Shown here piece after piece: positions 37,081 to 47,166 of a stretch of DNA of 64,000 nucleotides. The position numbers and the translations under genes were made by a program. This stretch comes from RGIG8497 sp045593265 (GTDB lineage: Bacteria > Bacillota > Clostridia > RGIG6154), in the NCBI GenBank assembly GCA_045593265.1, contig JAZNWH010000131.1, positions 23,990 to 87,989 of the forward strand, read 5' to 3'. The notes under the pieces are model-generated. The model ran no database searches. It was given only the letters and a program-made list of their open reading frames with translations, and was not told where the DNA came from. The first letter of the stretch is position 1; each line of letters begins with the position of its first letter.

Positions 37081-38793
37081 ATGAAAAAACCATTATTATC
37101 TGAGCTTTCATTGCGTGAAAAAATTAATAATATGATTATCTTGCCGCAATGGGATTTAAGAAGAAGATATGAAAACGGAGAAGATTACCGTGTTGAAAGA
37201 ACTGAAAAAGAACAGGAAGAAATTTTGAAAAACGGTCAATTCGGTTCGCTGTTTGCTCAGTACGGAGACATTGTAAAGGGAAGAAATACCGACCTTTTAG
37301 ATGCTAAAACTGACAAAAGATGTAAAAGCAGTGAATTTGCAGATATGATTGACTGGGAAGCTTCATTTTTAAAAGTACCTCCTCTCGTAGGCGGAGACAG
37401 TGAATTAAGCGGAGCAGGACAGATGCATTATGATTTAACATCAATCATCTCACCTCTTGCTATGGGAGCAACTGATGATGAAGATTTGGTTTTTGAATTA
37501 GGAGCAGCTCTCGGTCGTGAACTTCGTTGCACCGGAGTAAACTGGAGATGGTCTCCTGTTGTTGATATTTCAAATAGATTTTCAAGATTGTGTCAGGCTT
37601 TAAGAACCTTTACCGATATGGATGTTGAAAAGCAGTCTCGTCTTGGCATTGCGATGATTAAGGGTATGCAAAGTGAGGGTGTTGCGGCAACTGCAAAGCA
37701 TTTCCCCGGTTGCGATCCTCATGAATACAGAGATTGCCATTTTTGTAATTCGACAATCAGAGTTTCAAAGGAAGAATGGTGGGAAACACAGGGTGTGATT
37801 TTCCAGAATGTTATTGATGCAGGCGTTTATTCAATTATGACAAGTCATCAGTCTTTTCCTGCAATTGATGATTCAACAATAAACGGATTGCCGAGACCAA
37901 CTACAATATCAAAGAAAATTACAACCGATTTACTTAAAAATGAGATGCACTTTGACGGTGTTATAATTACCGATGCAATAACAATGGGTGGACTTTGTAC
38001 CATTCTTCCTTATGAAGAATTAATTGTCGAAATTGTAAATGCAGGTAACGATGTTATTTTATGTGCTTCCCCTGAAATAGCCGATATCATCGAAAATGCA
38101 ATTAAGGACGGAAGAATTGAAGAATCAAGAATTGACGATGCTTGCCTGAGAGTTTTAAATATGAAAGAAAAGCTCGGAATGTTCGAAGATGGGTATGTAA
38201 ATGTTAAATATAGAGCGGAAGATGTAAGAGATAAAACAGCTGAGTTAAGTTTAAAAGCCGCAAGAAAAGCTGTAACATTGCTTCATGACAGAAACAACCT
38301 TCTTCCCCTTGACAAAAATAAGATTAAAAAGGTTTCAATCATTGTTTCAAGCCATAGCGACAATTTCTACGATGTTGCCGTACAGAATCTGAAAAAAGAG
38401 TTTACCGACAGGGGTATGGAGGTTTATGTTCAGAGAAGACTGAAAAATGATATGGAGCTGAAAGAAATATCCGACAATAGCGATTTGATAATTTATGCTG
38501 CATATGTTGCAGGACACGAACCGAAAGGAGCACCTGCTTTATTTGGTGAAGAATGTAATACATTCTGGCATGCGTTTAAGCACGGTAATGAAAAGTCTAT
38601 TGCTATTTCCTGCGGATCACCTTATCTTGCTTACGATATTATGGAAAACGCAAATGCATTTGTAAATCTTTACGGAGATTCGCCTTACTTATTAAAAGCT
38701 TTCGTTGAGGGAATTTTCGGCGAAATTCCTTTTGTTGGCAAATCGCCTGTAGAATTGGAACCACCGAAGTTTATTTTTAATTCGAGAAAATAA
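37081..38793 (+). CDS. GH3-family glycosidase, NagZ-like
   Basis: A 570-residue cytoplasmic protein. KHFPGCDPHEYRDCH (residues 206-220) matches the NagZ signature KHFPG-x-D..D-x-H, in which an Asp-His pair acts as general acid/base. The nucleophile is Asp298 in VIITDAITMGG. A GH3 C-terminal alpha/beta domain follows (from about residue 395). This points to a beta-N-acetylglucosaminidase of the NagZ branch, with the extra C-terminal domain that some clostridial members carry; phosphorolytic members also exist. With the GH-D gene it forms an operon leading into surface cassette copy 2, whose first ribosome site is 8 bases after the stop. Confidence 0.83.
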   Translation: MKKPLLSELSLREKINNMIILPQWDLRRRYENGEDYRVERTEKEQEEILKNGQFGSLFAQYGDIVKGRNTDLLDAKTDKRCKSSEFADMIDWEASFLKVPPLVGGDSELSGAGQMHYDLTSIISPLAMGATDDEDLVFELGAALGRELRCTGVNWRWSPVVDISNRFSRLCQALRTFTDMDVEKQSRLGIAMIKGMQSEGVAATAKHFPGCDPHEYRDCHFCNSTIRVSKEEWWETQGVIFQNVIDAGVYSIMTSHQSFPAIDDSTINGLPRPTTISKKITTDLLKNEMHFDGVIITDAITMGGLCTILPYEELIVEIVNAGNDVILCASPEIADIIENAIKDGRIEESRIDDACLRVLNMKEKLGMFEDGYVNVKYRAEDVRDKTAELSLKAARKAVTLLHDRNNLLPLDKNKIKKVSIIVSSHSDNFYDVAVQNLKKEFTDRGMEVYVQRRLKNDMELKEISDNSDLIIYAAYVAGHEPKGAPALFGEECNTFWHAFKHGNEKSIAISCGSPYLAYDIMENANAFVNLYGDSPYLLKAFVEGIFGEIPFVGKSPVELEPPKFIFNSRK

Positions 38794-38813
38794 AAAAACA
38801 AAGGAGAGATTGT

Positions 38814-41537
38814 ATGAAAGAACGATTAAGAAGACAACTATTGGCACTTTTCCTGACGGTTGCTATGTTGATTTCTTCTTCTGTTGCTGTATGTGCAGAA
38901 GAAATTTCTACAGAGTTACCCCTTGAAGAAACGACAGAAGAGGTTGTTGCTGAAGAAGAGATTCAGATTCAAAGAATAGTTGGCTCAACTGAATTTGAAA
39001 ATGAAAAAGACAAGCTTATTCTTTATGTTGCGACCGACGGTGATGATAACAACGAAGGCACGATTGACAGACCTTTAAAATCGCTTGAAGGTGCACAGAT
39101 GAAAATCCGTGATATTAAGAAAACAAGCGGAATCCCCGAAGGAGGGGCGATAGTTTACTTCCGCGGTGGTACGTATAAGTTTGAAAAGGGTGTTAAATTT
39201 ACAAATGAGGACTCAGGTACTGAAAATGCAAGAATTACATACAGAAATTACCCCGATGAAAAGGTTGATTTTGTAGGTGCAGAAACTCTTTCCTGGGACG
39301 ACTTCGAAAAGGTTACCGATGAAGAAGTTTTGTCGAAGATTATCGATAAAAGTGCAAGAGAGCACATTTATGCGGCAGACCTTAAGGCTCTTGGGTTTAA
39401 GGAGCTTAATCCGCCCAGATGGCCCGGATCTTATTCATACTGGAGTTCATTAATGCGTCACCTTACAGCAAAATACGGAATTACAAAACCCGCATCAAAG
39501 TCTTCCGAGCTGTTTATAAACGATAAAACAATGACTATCGCAAGATACCCGAATGAAGGATATATGACTATTAAAACCGTTATTGAGGGCGGAGTTGAAT
39601 CAACGGTATATGACAATACACCGGCTGAGGATGCGGCAAAGCTTGATGCCCCTCCTATAGAAGTTGAAGTAGCCGATAAAAGAATTTTAGAGTGGGAAGG
39701 CGTTGAAGGTGCCATTATGTACGGAACCTTCTCTCTTTCCTGGGCAACTCACGCTACCGAGCTGGGCTCCGTCAACAAGAAAACAAATTCGATTGTGGCA
39801 AAATATCCAATGTTTTATCCGGCAAAGGAAGGACAAACCTTCTATGTTTATAACTTGATTGAAGAGCTTGATACACCGGGCGAGTATTACATAGATATTG
39901 ACGAAGGCATGCTTTATCTCTATGAGCTTGATGAAGAGATTGAGAATATTTCATATACCACTCTTGAAGATATAATGATTACCATTGACAATGCAAGCTA
40001 TCTTACATTTAAAAATTTAAACATGAAATATATTAAGAACCGTGCATTCGATTTTCTTACTGACAGCCACGATTGTGAGCTTATAGGTGCAGAGGTTGCT
40101 TTTACCGATACAGGTCTGACACGAGCAACATATGTATGGGGTAAAAACAATAAGGTTCTGGATTGCTGGTATCACGATAATGACGGCGGAGTTGAGCTTG
40201 CCGGCGGAGACAGACCAACTTTAACACGCAGTAACAATCTTCTCGAAAATTCTAAATTTGAGAGAAACGACAGACTTACAACATCATATTCACCTGCTAT
40301 TCACTTAACACGCTGCGGTAATATCGTAAGAAACTGTGATGTTTCAAATGCTCAGCACAGCTTGATTCTTGTTGCGGGTAATTATCAGGAGATTTCTTAT
40401 TGTAACATATATGACGCTTGCAAAAATGCCGACGATATGGGTGCAATATATGCAGGTCGTAATCTTACAGAACGTGGTAACAAAATATTTTTTAACTATA
40501 TTCATGATATAGGAGGCGGACTCGGGATGGGCGGACAAGGTTGTCATGGTTTGTTTTGGGATGACTGGGGCTCAGCTGCCGATATTGCAGGAAATATCTT
40601 TGAAAACATACCAAAAGGTGCGGCCGTAATGCTTGCGGGAAGCTATAATGTAATGGATAATAATATTGCTATCAACTGTATGGAATCCTTCAGGCTGACA
40701 CGTTCATTTAATTACGGCAATCCTGATAACTTTACCGTATACCACGAAACTACTGCACAAGTGCCCGTTAAAAGTGAGCTTTGGATGAATGCCTTCCCGG
40801 GAATTGAGAATGTAATAAATGAAAAAGGCGAACCGGACATGAATAATTACATTGTTGCAACGGATAATGTGCTCATTAACACTCCGCTTCCCACAACCTC
40901 GGAACAGGTTAAGAAAACAGCAACGCTTGAAAACAATGTAACCTTCAGCAAAGATCCCGGTTTTTACGACATGGAAAACAGAAATTATCTTCTTAATGAA
41001 GATTCAGAAGTTTTTGAAAAAATTCCTGATTTTGAACAGATTCCGTTCACAAGAATCGGTATGTATTCGGACAGAGCTATGTCAAGAATTAAGGACGCAT
41101 ATGTATTCTGTGTAAACAGTCCTTATGTGTACAAAAACGCTAAGCGTGTAAAGAACAGCAAAAATGAAGCAATTATTGAAAATGATACTTTGTATGTTCC
41201 CTTAAGAAGCGGTGCGGAAGCAATTGGTGCTAATGTTGATTTTAACGAAGAAACAAATGCAGTAATTGTTTCAGTTTCAGGAAAGGCAATGGAATTTGTA
41301 TCAAACGGTTCACTTGACAGCGTTAAGGTTAATGGTGAAGAATACAAGCTTTCAAAGTCTGTTATCAATAAAGAATATACAAATTACATATCCCTCGAAG
41401 ACCTTGTAAATATTTTCGAAAAGCATTTGGTACTTAACAATAATATCGCGGTAGTAAGTGATATTGAAAAGCTCTTTACAATGGGCGCAGATGACGGATT
41501 ACTTCGTTATATAGAAGAACAGTTAACAATTTATTAA
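38814..41537 (+). CDS. Secreted right-handed beta-helix protein with amine-oxidase-like C-terminal domain (GH141-like)
   Basis: A 907-residue protein with a signal peptide (residues 1-29). From residue ~64 it has the opening YVATDGDDNNEGT..RPLKSLEGA and VYFRGGTYKF, then FINDKTMTIARYPN, as in GH141-type beta-helix glycosidases. The coils carry the two shared acidic motifs DDMGAIYAGR (near 538) and GLFWDD (near 577). The last ~140 residues are a copper amine oxidase N-domain-like module ending LTIY, the same as the protein cut off at the left edge. Extracellular polysaccharide cleavage (fucosidase or xylanase activities are known in GH141) is plausible but not shown. It is gene 1 of cassette copy 2. 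Confidence 0.83.
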   Translation: MKERLRRQLLALFLTVAMLISSSVAVCAEEISTELPLEETTEEVVAEEEIQIQRIVGSTEFENEKDKLILYVATDGDDNNEGTIDRPLKSLEGAQMKIRDIKKTSGIPEGGAIVYFRGGTYKFEKGVKFTNEDSGTENARITYRNYPDEKVDFVGAETLSWDDFEKVTDEEVLSKIIDKSAREHIYAADLKALGFKELNPPRWPGSYSYWSSLMRHLTAKYGITKPASKSSELFINDKTMTIARYPNEGYMTIKTVIEGGVESTVYDNTPAEDAAKLDAPPIEVEVADKRILEWEGVEGAIMYGTFSLSWATHATELGSVNKKTNSIVAKYPMFYPAKEGQTFYVYNLIEELDTPGEYYIDIDEGMLYLYELDEEIENISYTTLEDIMITIDNASYLTFKNLNMKYIKNRAFDFLTDSHDCELIGAEVAFTDTGLTRATYVWGKNNKVLDCWYHDNDGGVELAGGDRPTLTRSNNLLENSKFERNDRLTTSYSPAIHLTRCGNIVRNCDVSNAQHSLILVAGNYQEISYCNIYDACKNADDMGAIYAGRNLTERGNKIFFNYIHDIGGGLGMGGQGCHGLFWDDWGSAADIAGNIFENIPKGAAVMLAGSYNVMDNNIAINCMESFRLTRSFNYGNPDNFTVYHETTAQVPVKSELWMNAFPGIENVINEKGEPDMNNYIVATDNVLINTPLPTTSEQVKKTATLENNVTFSKDPGFYDMENRNYLLNEDSEVFEKIPDFEQIPFTRIGMYSDRAMSRIKDAYVFCVNSPYVYKNAKRVKNSKNEAIIENDTLYVPLRSGAEAIGANVDFNEETNAVIVSVSGKAMEFVSNGSLDSVKVNGEEYKLSKSVINKEYTNYISLEDLVNIFEKHLVLNNNIAVVSDIEKLFTMGADDGLLRYIEEQLTIY

Positions 41538-41546
41538 TGTATTTAA

Positions 41547-41565
41547 ATGAATCGTAAAGATTCAT
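41547..41565 (+). terminator. Short hairpin between cassette genes
   Basis: ATGAATC and GATTCAT pair around GTAAA, 9 bases after the stop of the 907-residue gene. The stem is only 7 bp and the tail is A-rich, so termination would be weak. Confidence 0.35.
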
Positions 41566-41605
41566 CTGAATAAAAAATTTATTAATGAAAGGGATGTTTT
41601 GAATC

Positions 41606-44600
41606 ATGAAAAGTAAAAAAATCTTATCCTTGGTGTTGGTATTGTGTATGGTACTGCCAATGCTTCCGGTTTTTGCAACAGAAGCTACACAGACCGAATT
41701 AGCAGGTAATATCAGAGTAATTTACGAAAATGATTTCGAAAGCAACATTGACGGATGGACAATAGGCGAAACCAAAGCCGCAGAGGGGACTTATAATTTA
41801 AGTCACGAAACCTACGAGGATAAAGGCGTTCTCGCACTTTCTTCCACAGCAGGAATTACAAACTATTTTTGTGGGCAGCCAACTGCATTTCTCGATTTTG
41901 ATGACATTGATTTCACAAGTGGAAACAAAATCGTCATTGAAATGAGCCTTAAGCAGAGTGGTAGCAATGAATTTGGTCAGGCATGGTCTTACCTTAAGTA
42001 TAACAGACCAAATAAAAGTGACCTTACATATGCTAAAGCTGACGGAAGCGAATTTCATACAAAGAACATATCGGAAGATGCCGACAACTGGTGGACAATG
42101 CTTATGTTCCAATCAAATGTTAAAGAAACAACCGACGATGCAGGCGTTACTACAACATCAGGCGCAAACAAAGTTTCTTATATGTACAATAATGAGGGCG
42201 ACACATCGTTGGCTACAATGTCTGATGCTGATACAAAAGCAGACTGGACAGATATAAAAATTGTTATTGATGAAGGAACAAAATACTTTAGTGTTAACGG
42301 TAAAACAGGAGATCAGGAATATTCAATAACCGATGGCTGGATTAATGCAAATGCTTACGAAATTAACAACACAAATATTGCATACGGTACTCAATTAACA
42401 GATTATGACTCACTTGACAACTTGACACTTTATTTAAGAAACTACGCACAGACTCTTTATGTTGATTCATTCAAGGTTTACGAAATAAGCCCTGTTTATG
42501 CAAGTGCAGTAATTAGTGGCGGTTCAACAGTTAAGTATGATGAAGCAGTAGAGCTTGAATTTGTAAATGTATATGCAGATGCAGATAAGACAACTGCTTC
42601 AACAATCGCTGCAGTTCCTGAAGGTGCAGTTAAAATCAACGATGTCAACGCAGTACAGAATTACGATGCAGTAAATCAGATTCTTTCAGTTATGCCCGAA
42701 AACGGTTTTGTTGAGGGAGAAACCTATACAGTTACATTAGATACAGATGTACTTGAAGAAGGCAGTATAATCTACTCGGGCACAGAAAGCTTTACGGTTC
42801 GTGCAAGAGGAGAGCGTTCTAACGGACTTGTTGTAAACGATACCTTTGAAAATGAAGCGGATAAGGATAACTGGGTTATCGGCGGTGCAAATGACGGCTA
42901 CAAGGCTGTAACAGATATTGTTACCGTTGATGGCGACAACAAAGCACTTTCCGTTAAGATGGAAACCAATACAAACGCAGCAAACGGTGCAAACAAAGTT
43001 CCGAATGTTATAAGAAGCATCGGAAACGGTATTGAATTTGCTGAGGACAAAACGGTAGTTATCAAAACAAGAATGAAGGTTAAATCTTCTAAAATTGATG
43101 AAAGCGGAGCCGAGGCTTCAACTGCCTTCCATTTAAGAATGAATTCAATCGGCTACGAAACAAACGGATTTAATACAGACCAGCATGCTATAGGTTGGCT
43201 TACATATACATTGTTCCACTTAGGACAGGAAGGTATTAAGCATCCTGTAGGAGTTGGACGCTTGCTTTCTTCCACAAGCGGATGGTATTATGATGGCGGA
43301 ACTATAAGCGGCACAGAAAATTCAGCAATCCTTGACAAGTGGGTTGACTATACAATAACAGTTGACGGAATAAACAATAAAACAGTTATAAATGCAGTAT
43401 GCAGTGATATTTCATTAAATAAGACAACAACTACATCAACAATCGCTGTAACCCCCCGTGCACTTGCAAATGAATACGGAGAAGGTACGGATAAAACACA
43501 CTTTGACGCACTCGACACATTAAGCTTTGCATTGTTTGATAATGCAAATACAGACAGCGAATTGTTAATTGACTATTTCAAGGTAGTTGAATTGGTTGGC
43601 GGCAGAATTATTAATCAGAGCGGTGCTTCTGCTATGTACAATGAGCCTCTTAAATTCACACTTGAATCAGACAAGCCGATTTCAGCAGTTTCAGAGGGAG
43701 CGGTAAAAATCGAAGGTGTTGCAGCTTCTTTCAGCTATGATGCAGAAACTCAGGAAATTACATTAACTCCCGAAACAGATTTAACAATCGGTAATTTGTA
43801 TAATGTAACAATTGACAAGGATGTACTTGAAAACAACGGCGTTGGTTACAAAGGTGTTACTTCATTTGCGGTTCGTGCAAGAGATGAACGTAAAACAGGT
43901 AAGATTATTTCCGATGACTTTAATGACGGAACGACACAGGGCTGGACAGTTGGTGCTGCAAATGATGCATACAAGGCAGGCTTACAGGTTGTTGATGTTG
44001 AAGGTGAAGAAGGAAATAAAGCGCTCAAGATTTCAATGTCGGCAACTGCAAGCGGCAGCGGTAATCAGCCGAATGTTACAAGAGTTCTCGGCAACGGTAT
44101 TGAATTTAAAGACAATGAATGGGTAACAATTACGGCAAGAGTTAAAAAGTCAAGTGAAGGCTTTTCTTATAAGTTAAAAGCCAACAGACCGGATACTGTT
44201 GAACAGGTTCCGTATGAATACCAATGGGCAGCATACGGTATCATGGGTAACAATACATCAGGAAAAACAGTAACTCTTACGGGTACACAGGATTTAGGTG
44301 ATTACGTAGGCGGATATTCATACATGCCCGAAGACCCCGGTGCAACAACAGTTGGAACAGACTGGATTACATATACAATTGTGTTTACACCTGAAGAAGG
44401 CTTATTCTGGGTTACAGGCGTTAAAGATGACGGAACATATGTAACAACTCAGAGAGGCAGAGAAGGTGCTATGTACCTTGCAGGTACTGCTGTTGAAAAA
44501 ATATACGGTGTTGCTCCTGCTGCAAAAATGAAGCTTGACTTCCTCGATACCTTAACATTTATTGCTCAGGATGGAACAACAGGCGACCTTTATATTGACT

Positions 44601-44965
44601 ATGTTAACGTTTCTATAAATGATACAAGTGTTATCGGTAAAGCCTCTCTTACAGTAGACGGTGAAGAAATTGATGAAATCACCGCAGGTACAACAGTTAA
44701 GCCATCATTTACAATTAATCCTGAAGAGGATGTAACAGAGTATACAGTAATAAGTGCACTTTACATTGACGGTATCTTAGAAGATACACACATAAATCCT
44801 CTTACAGTAAACCAAATGGGATATGTATACACAGAAGAAGACGGATGGGTTATTCCGTCAGCACTCGAAGGCAAATACGAAATCAAGGCATTCGTTTGGA
44901 ATACACTTGAGGGAATGAAGCCTGTTTCAACAGTTACAAAGGCAGAATCAGCAGCAAACGATTGA
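41606..44965 (+). CDS. Secreted jelly-roll module protein, N-terminal part of an interrupted beta-helix gene
   Basis: A 1119-residue frame with a signal peptide (residues 1-25, ending VFA). Three modules begin near residues 33, 407 and 765 (NDFESNIDGW, NDTFENEADKDNW, SDDFNDGTTQGW). Big_5-like spacers begin near 296 and 665, and an Ig-like domain ends near residue 1110. The frame then meets TGA at 44963-44965, and the same frame continues without a break into a full beta-helix domain to 47086. In the paralog at 1473 both parts are one protein. As it stands the product is a secreted set of binding modules without the helix. This may be a nonsense mutation, an assembly error or a readthrough site. 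Confidence 0.8.
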   Translation: MKSKKILSLVLVLCMVLPMLPVFATEATQTELAGNIRVIYENDFESNIDGWTIGETKAAEGTYNLSHETYEDKGVLALSSTAGITNYFCGQPTAFLDFDDIDFTSGNKIVIEMSLKQSGSNEFGQAWSYLKYNRPNKSDLTYAKADGSEFHTKNISEDADNWWTMLMFQSNVKETTDDAGVTTTSGANKVSYMYNNEGDTSLATMSDADTKADWTDIKIVIDEGTKYFSVNGKTGDQEYSITDGWINANAYEINNTNIAYGTQLTDYDSLDNLTLYLRNYAQTLYVDSFKVYEISPVYASAVISGGSTVKYDEAVELEFVNVYADADKTTASTIAAVPEGAVKINDVNAVQNYDAVNQILSVMPENGFVEGETYTVTLDTDVLEEGSIIYSGTESFTVRARGERSNGLVVNDTFENEADKDNWVIGGANDGYKAVTDIVTVDGDNKALSVKMETNTNAANGANKVPNVIRSIGNGIEFAEDKTVVIKTRMKVKSSKIDESGAEASTAFHLRMNSIGYETNGFNTDQHAIGWLTYTLFHLGQEGIKHPVGVGRLLSSTSGWYYDGGTISGTENSAILDKWVDYTITVDGINNKTVINAVCSDISLNKTTTTSTIAVTPRALANEYGEGTDKTHFDALDTLSFALFDNANTDSELLIDYFKVVELVGGRIINQSGASAMYNEPLKFTLESDKPISAVSEGAVKIEGVAASFSYDAETQEITLTPETDLTIGNLYNVTIDKDVLENNGVGYKGVTSFAVRARDERKTGKIISDDFNDGTTQGWTVGAANDAYKAGLQVVDVEGEEGNKALKISMSATASGSGNQPNVTRVLGNGIEFKDNEWVTITARVKKSSEGFSYKLKANRPDTVEQVPYEYQWAAYGIMGNNTSGKTVTLTGTQDLGDYVGGYSYMPEDPGATTVGTDWITYTIVFTPEEGLFWVTGVKDDGTYVTTQRGREGAMYLAGTAVEKIYGVAPAAKMKLDFLDTLTFIAQDGTTGDLYIDYVNVSINDTSVIGKASLTVDGEEIDEITAGTTVKPSFTINPEEDVTEYTVISALYIDGILEDTHINPLTVNQMGYVYTEEDGWVIPSALEGKYEIKAFVWNTLEGMKPVSTVTKAESAAND

Positions 44966-44971
44966 CTTACT

Positions 44972-47086
44972 GTGTATGTTCAGGCATACAGCGGTAGTGA
45001 TACCGTAGGCACAGGGGAGAAAAACTCCCCTGTAGCAACCCTTGACAAGGCGCTTGACATTGTTGCTTCCAAAAAAGCAGAGGGTTACACCGACGTAGCT
45101 AATATTATAATGGGAGAAGGATGCTACGAGGTTTCACAAGCGATTGAAGTTAACAAATCTGATGTACCGGCAGGAGGGCTTAATATTGCAGCTGCTTATG
45201 GAGAAAAACCTGTATTAAATGGCGGTGTTGAATACAATATAAGCGAAGCAATAAAAGTAGAAGAAGCGCAAACATTAGGCAGACTTCATAGTGAAAATGC
45301 TAAAAGTAATCTTTACGAACTTGATTTAACAACAAAAATTTCTTTAAACGATATTCCGTCTGTAAGCTATCCGGGTGCGTACAACTTAAATTCAATGCTT
45401 TCAAGCGTAGGACTTGAAAATCCGTCTTCTGCGACCTGTGAAGCAATTTTTGATGGTAATCTTATGACAGTGGCAAGATATCCCAATGATGGTTATGCTT
45501 ATGTAGGTGAAGTTGCAGACAGTGGTATTGAAGGCAGATTTATGGAAAGTTCATTTGACGGAACTGAGAATGATTTAGATTTGTCAACGGAAAACCTCTT
45601 AAAGGGCTTTGAATTTAAACTGGATTATGAAAATCTTGGAAATTGGACAACCGCAGATCAGGCACTTATTTTCGGTTATTTTAAGCACGATTGGGCAACA
45701 CAGACTGTTCCTTTAAAGGAAATTAATGTTGAAAATGGTACCCTTCGTTCAAAATATCCGAGCTATTATGGCATAAAGGAAGGAAAGAGATATTATGTCT
45801 ATAACCTTCTTGAAGAAATAGATATGCCCGGAGAATATTTTATTGACAGAACAACCGGTAAAATGTATTTTTATATGCCGAATGAAGCCGATAGCGAAAG
45901 CACAATTACACTTTCAATGTTAACAGATTCTATGATTCAATTAAAATATGTAAGCAATGTAAAAGTGGACGGGCTTACATTCGAAGCATCGTTAGGTAGC
46001 GGTGTTCAGATTGGTGCATGCAGAGATACGATAGTTGAAAACTGCGAATTCAGAAATATGGCATCATCTGTAATTAATATTTATGCTAAAAATTGCATTG
46101 CCAGAAATAATTATATTCACGACACTAACGGCGGTATTGTTGTCGGCAGTGAAAGTCCCGATGATGAAAAATATTTACTGAGCGGTAATAATCTTGTTAC
46201 AAATAACCATATCACAAGATTCTCACGGCTTGACAAGGTTTATGTTGAAGGAATTTATCTGATAAACGGAGTTGGCAATATAGTAACTCATAATAAAATC
46301 CATGATGGTGAACATCTTGCAATAACTTTTCACGGACAGAATCACGAAATCAGCTATAATGAGATTTATGATGTGCTTAAAGAATGTGATGATGCAGGTG
46401 CGATTTATGTAGGAAAAACATGGATTGACAGAGGAAATAAGATTACGAATAACTATTTCCACGATATCAGCTCTGATATTACGGAAACGACAAATTCCGT
46501 TGCAGGTATTTTCTTAGATGACCATTATGCCGGAGCGTATATTGAAGGAAATGTATTTGCAAATATTGCAGGACACGGTGTACGCGGCAACCAGGGACGT
46601 GAGCATTATATAGCAAACAACCTGTTTGTAGGCTGTACGCAGGGCGGCGTTTATATGAAGGATGCTTCTGGCAAGGAAGAGGATTATACGACCCAGAAAA
46701 ATAAGCTTGATGCGTCATATTATCAGACTTTAGTGTGGCAGACTGCATTTCCTGCTCTTTATAACATAATGAATAATTCACCATATCATTCCGTTGATCA
46801 TATTTATACGAGAAATGTTACTGTAAACTGCGCAACGGATGTCGACAATTATACATCAGCAGTTAATTCAGGTGTTTTGGTTGATGTCGGCGGCTCATAT
46901 TACGATAAATTCTCTTATGATAATGCGGATATAGAAAATGGTGCTGAAGGCATTTCAAATAATAAAAAACTTGAAAGCACCGATGCAAGCTATGCATCAA
47001 TCCTTGAGGGTAATTATGCAGTAAATGCTGATATGGTTAGTATAACAGGATTTAAAACGATTGATTTTGCAAATATGATAAAGTAG
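44972..47086 (+). pseudogene. Beta-helix C-terminal part of the interrupted gene (same frame after TGA)
   Basis: The 704-residue frame begins after the in-frame TGA at 44963; its first possible start is GTG 44972. It has no signal peptide and no ribosome site in front, so independent translation is unlikely and the product would be misplaced in the cytoplasm. The sequence aligns along its length with residues ~1431-2109 of the giant protein at 1473: VYVQAYSGSDTVGTG opening, TVARYPN, DDAGAIYVGK and GIFLDD acidic motifs. No other stop or frameshift interrupts it, so any inactivation is recent. It is best read as the second half of one 41606-47086 gene. Confidence 0.75.
45011..45033 (+). other. 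Intragenic stem-loop at module/beta-helix junction, copy 2
   Basis: ACAGGGGAG and CTCCCCTGT form nine perfect pairs around AAAAA, starting 45 bases after the in-frame TGA, in codons for T-G-E-K-N-S-P-V. Compared with 5802-5824, two base pairs differ and both are compensated (G-C to A-T and A-T to G-C). Confidence 0.6.
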
Positions 47087-47105
47087 GAGAGTATTCTCCT
47101 ACTTT
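47080..47105 (+). terminator. Hairpin overlapping the stop codon of the beta-helix gene
   Basis: AAAGTAGGAGA and TCTCCTACTTT form an 11-bp stem with a GTAT loop across the TAG stop. No T tail follows, so it may slow or protect the message between this gene and the SLH gene 80 bases on rather than end it. Confidence 0.45.
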
Positions 47106-47166
47106 ATATGACGATGGAACAAACGGTTCGTCGTGAACTGCCGAACCTACAACAACGGAGGTTAAT

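Noticed and set aside
44963..45033. TGA at 44963 as a selenocysteine codon with a SECIS hairpin
   Set aside because: The hairpin starts 45 bases after TGA, too far for a bacterial SECIS; the paralog has Val, not Cys, at the aligned position; and the paralog keeps the hairpin without a TGA.
41606..47086. TGA read as tryptophan (alternative genetic code)
   Set aside because: TGA is the terminal stop of several genes (for example at 26193, 27470 and 31523) and Trp is encoded by TGG throughout.
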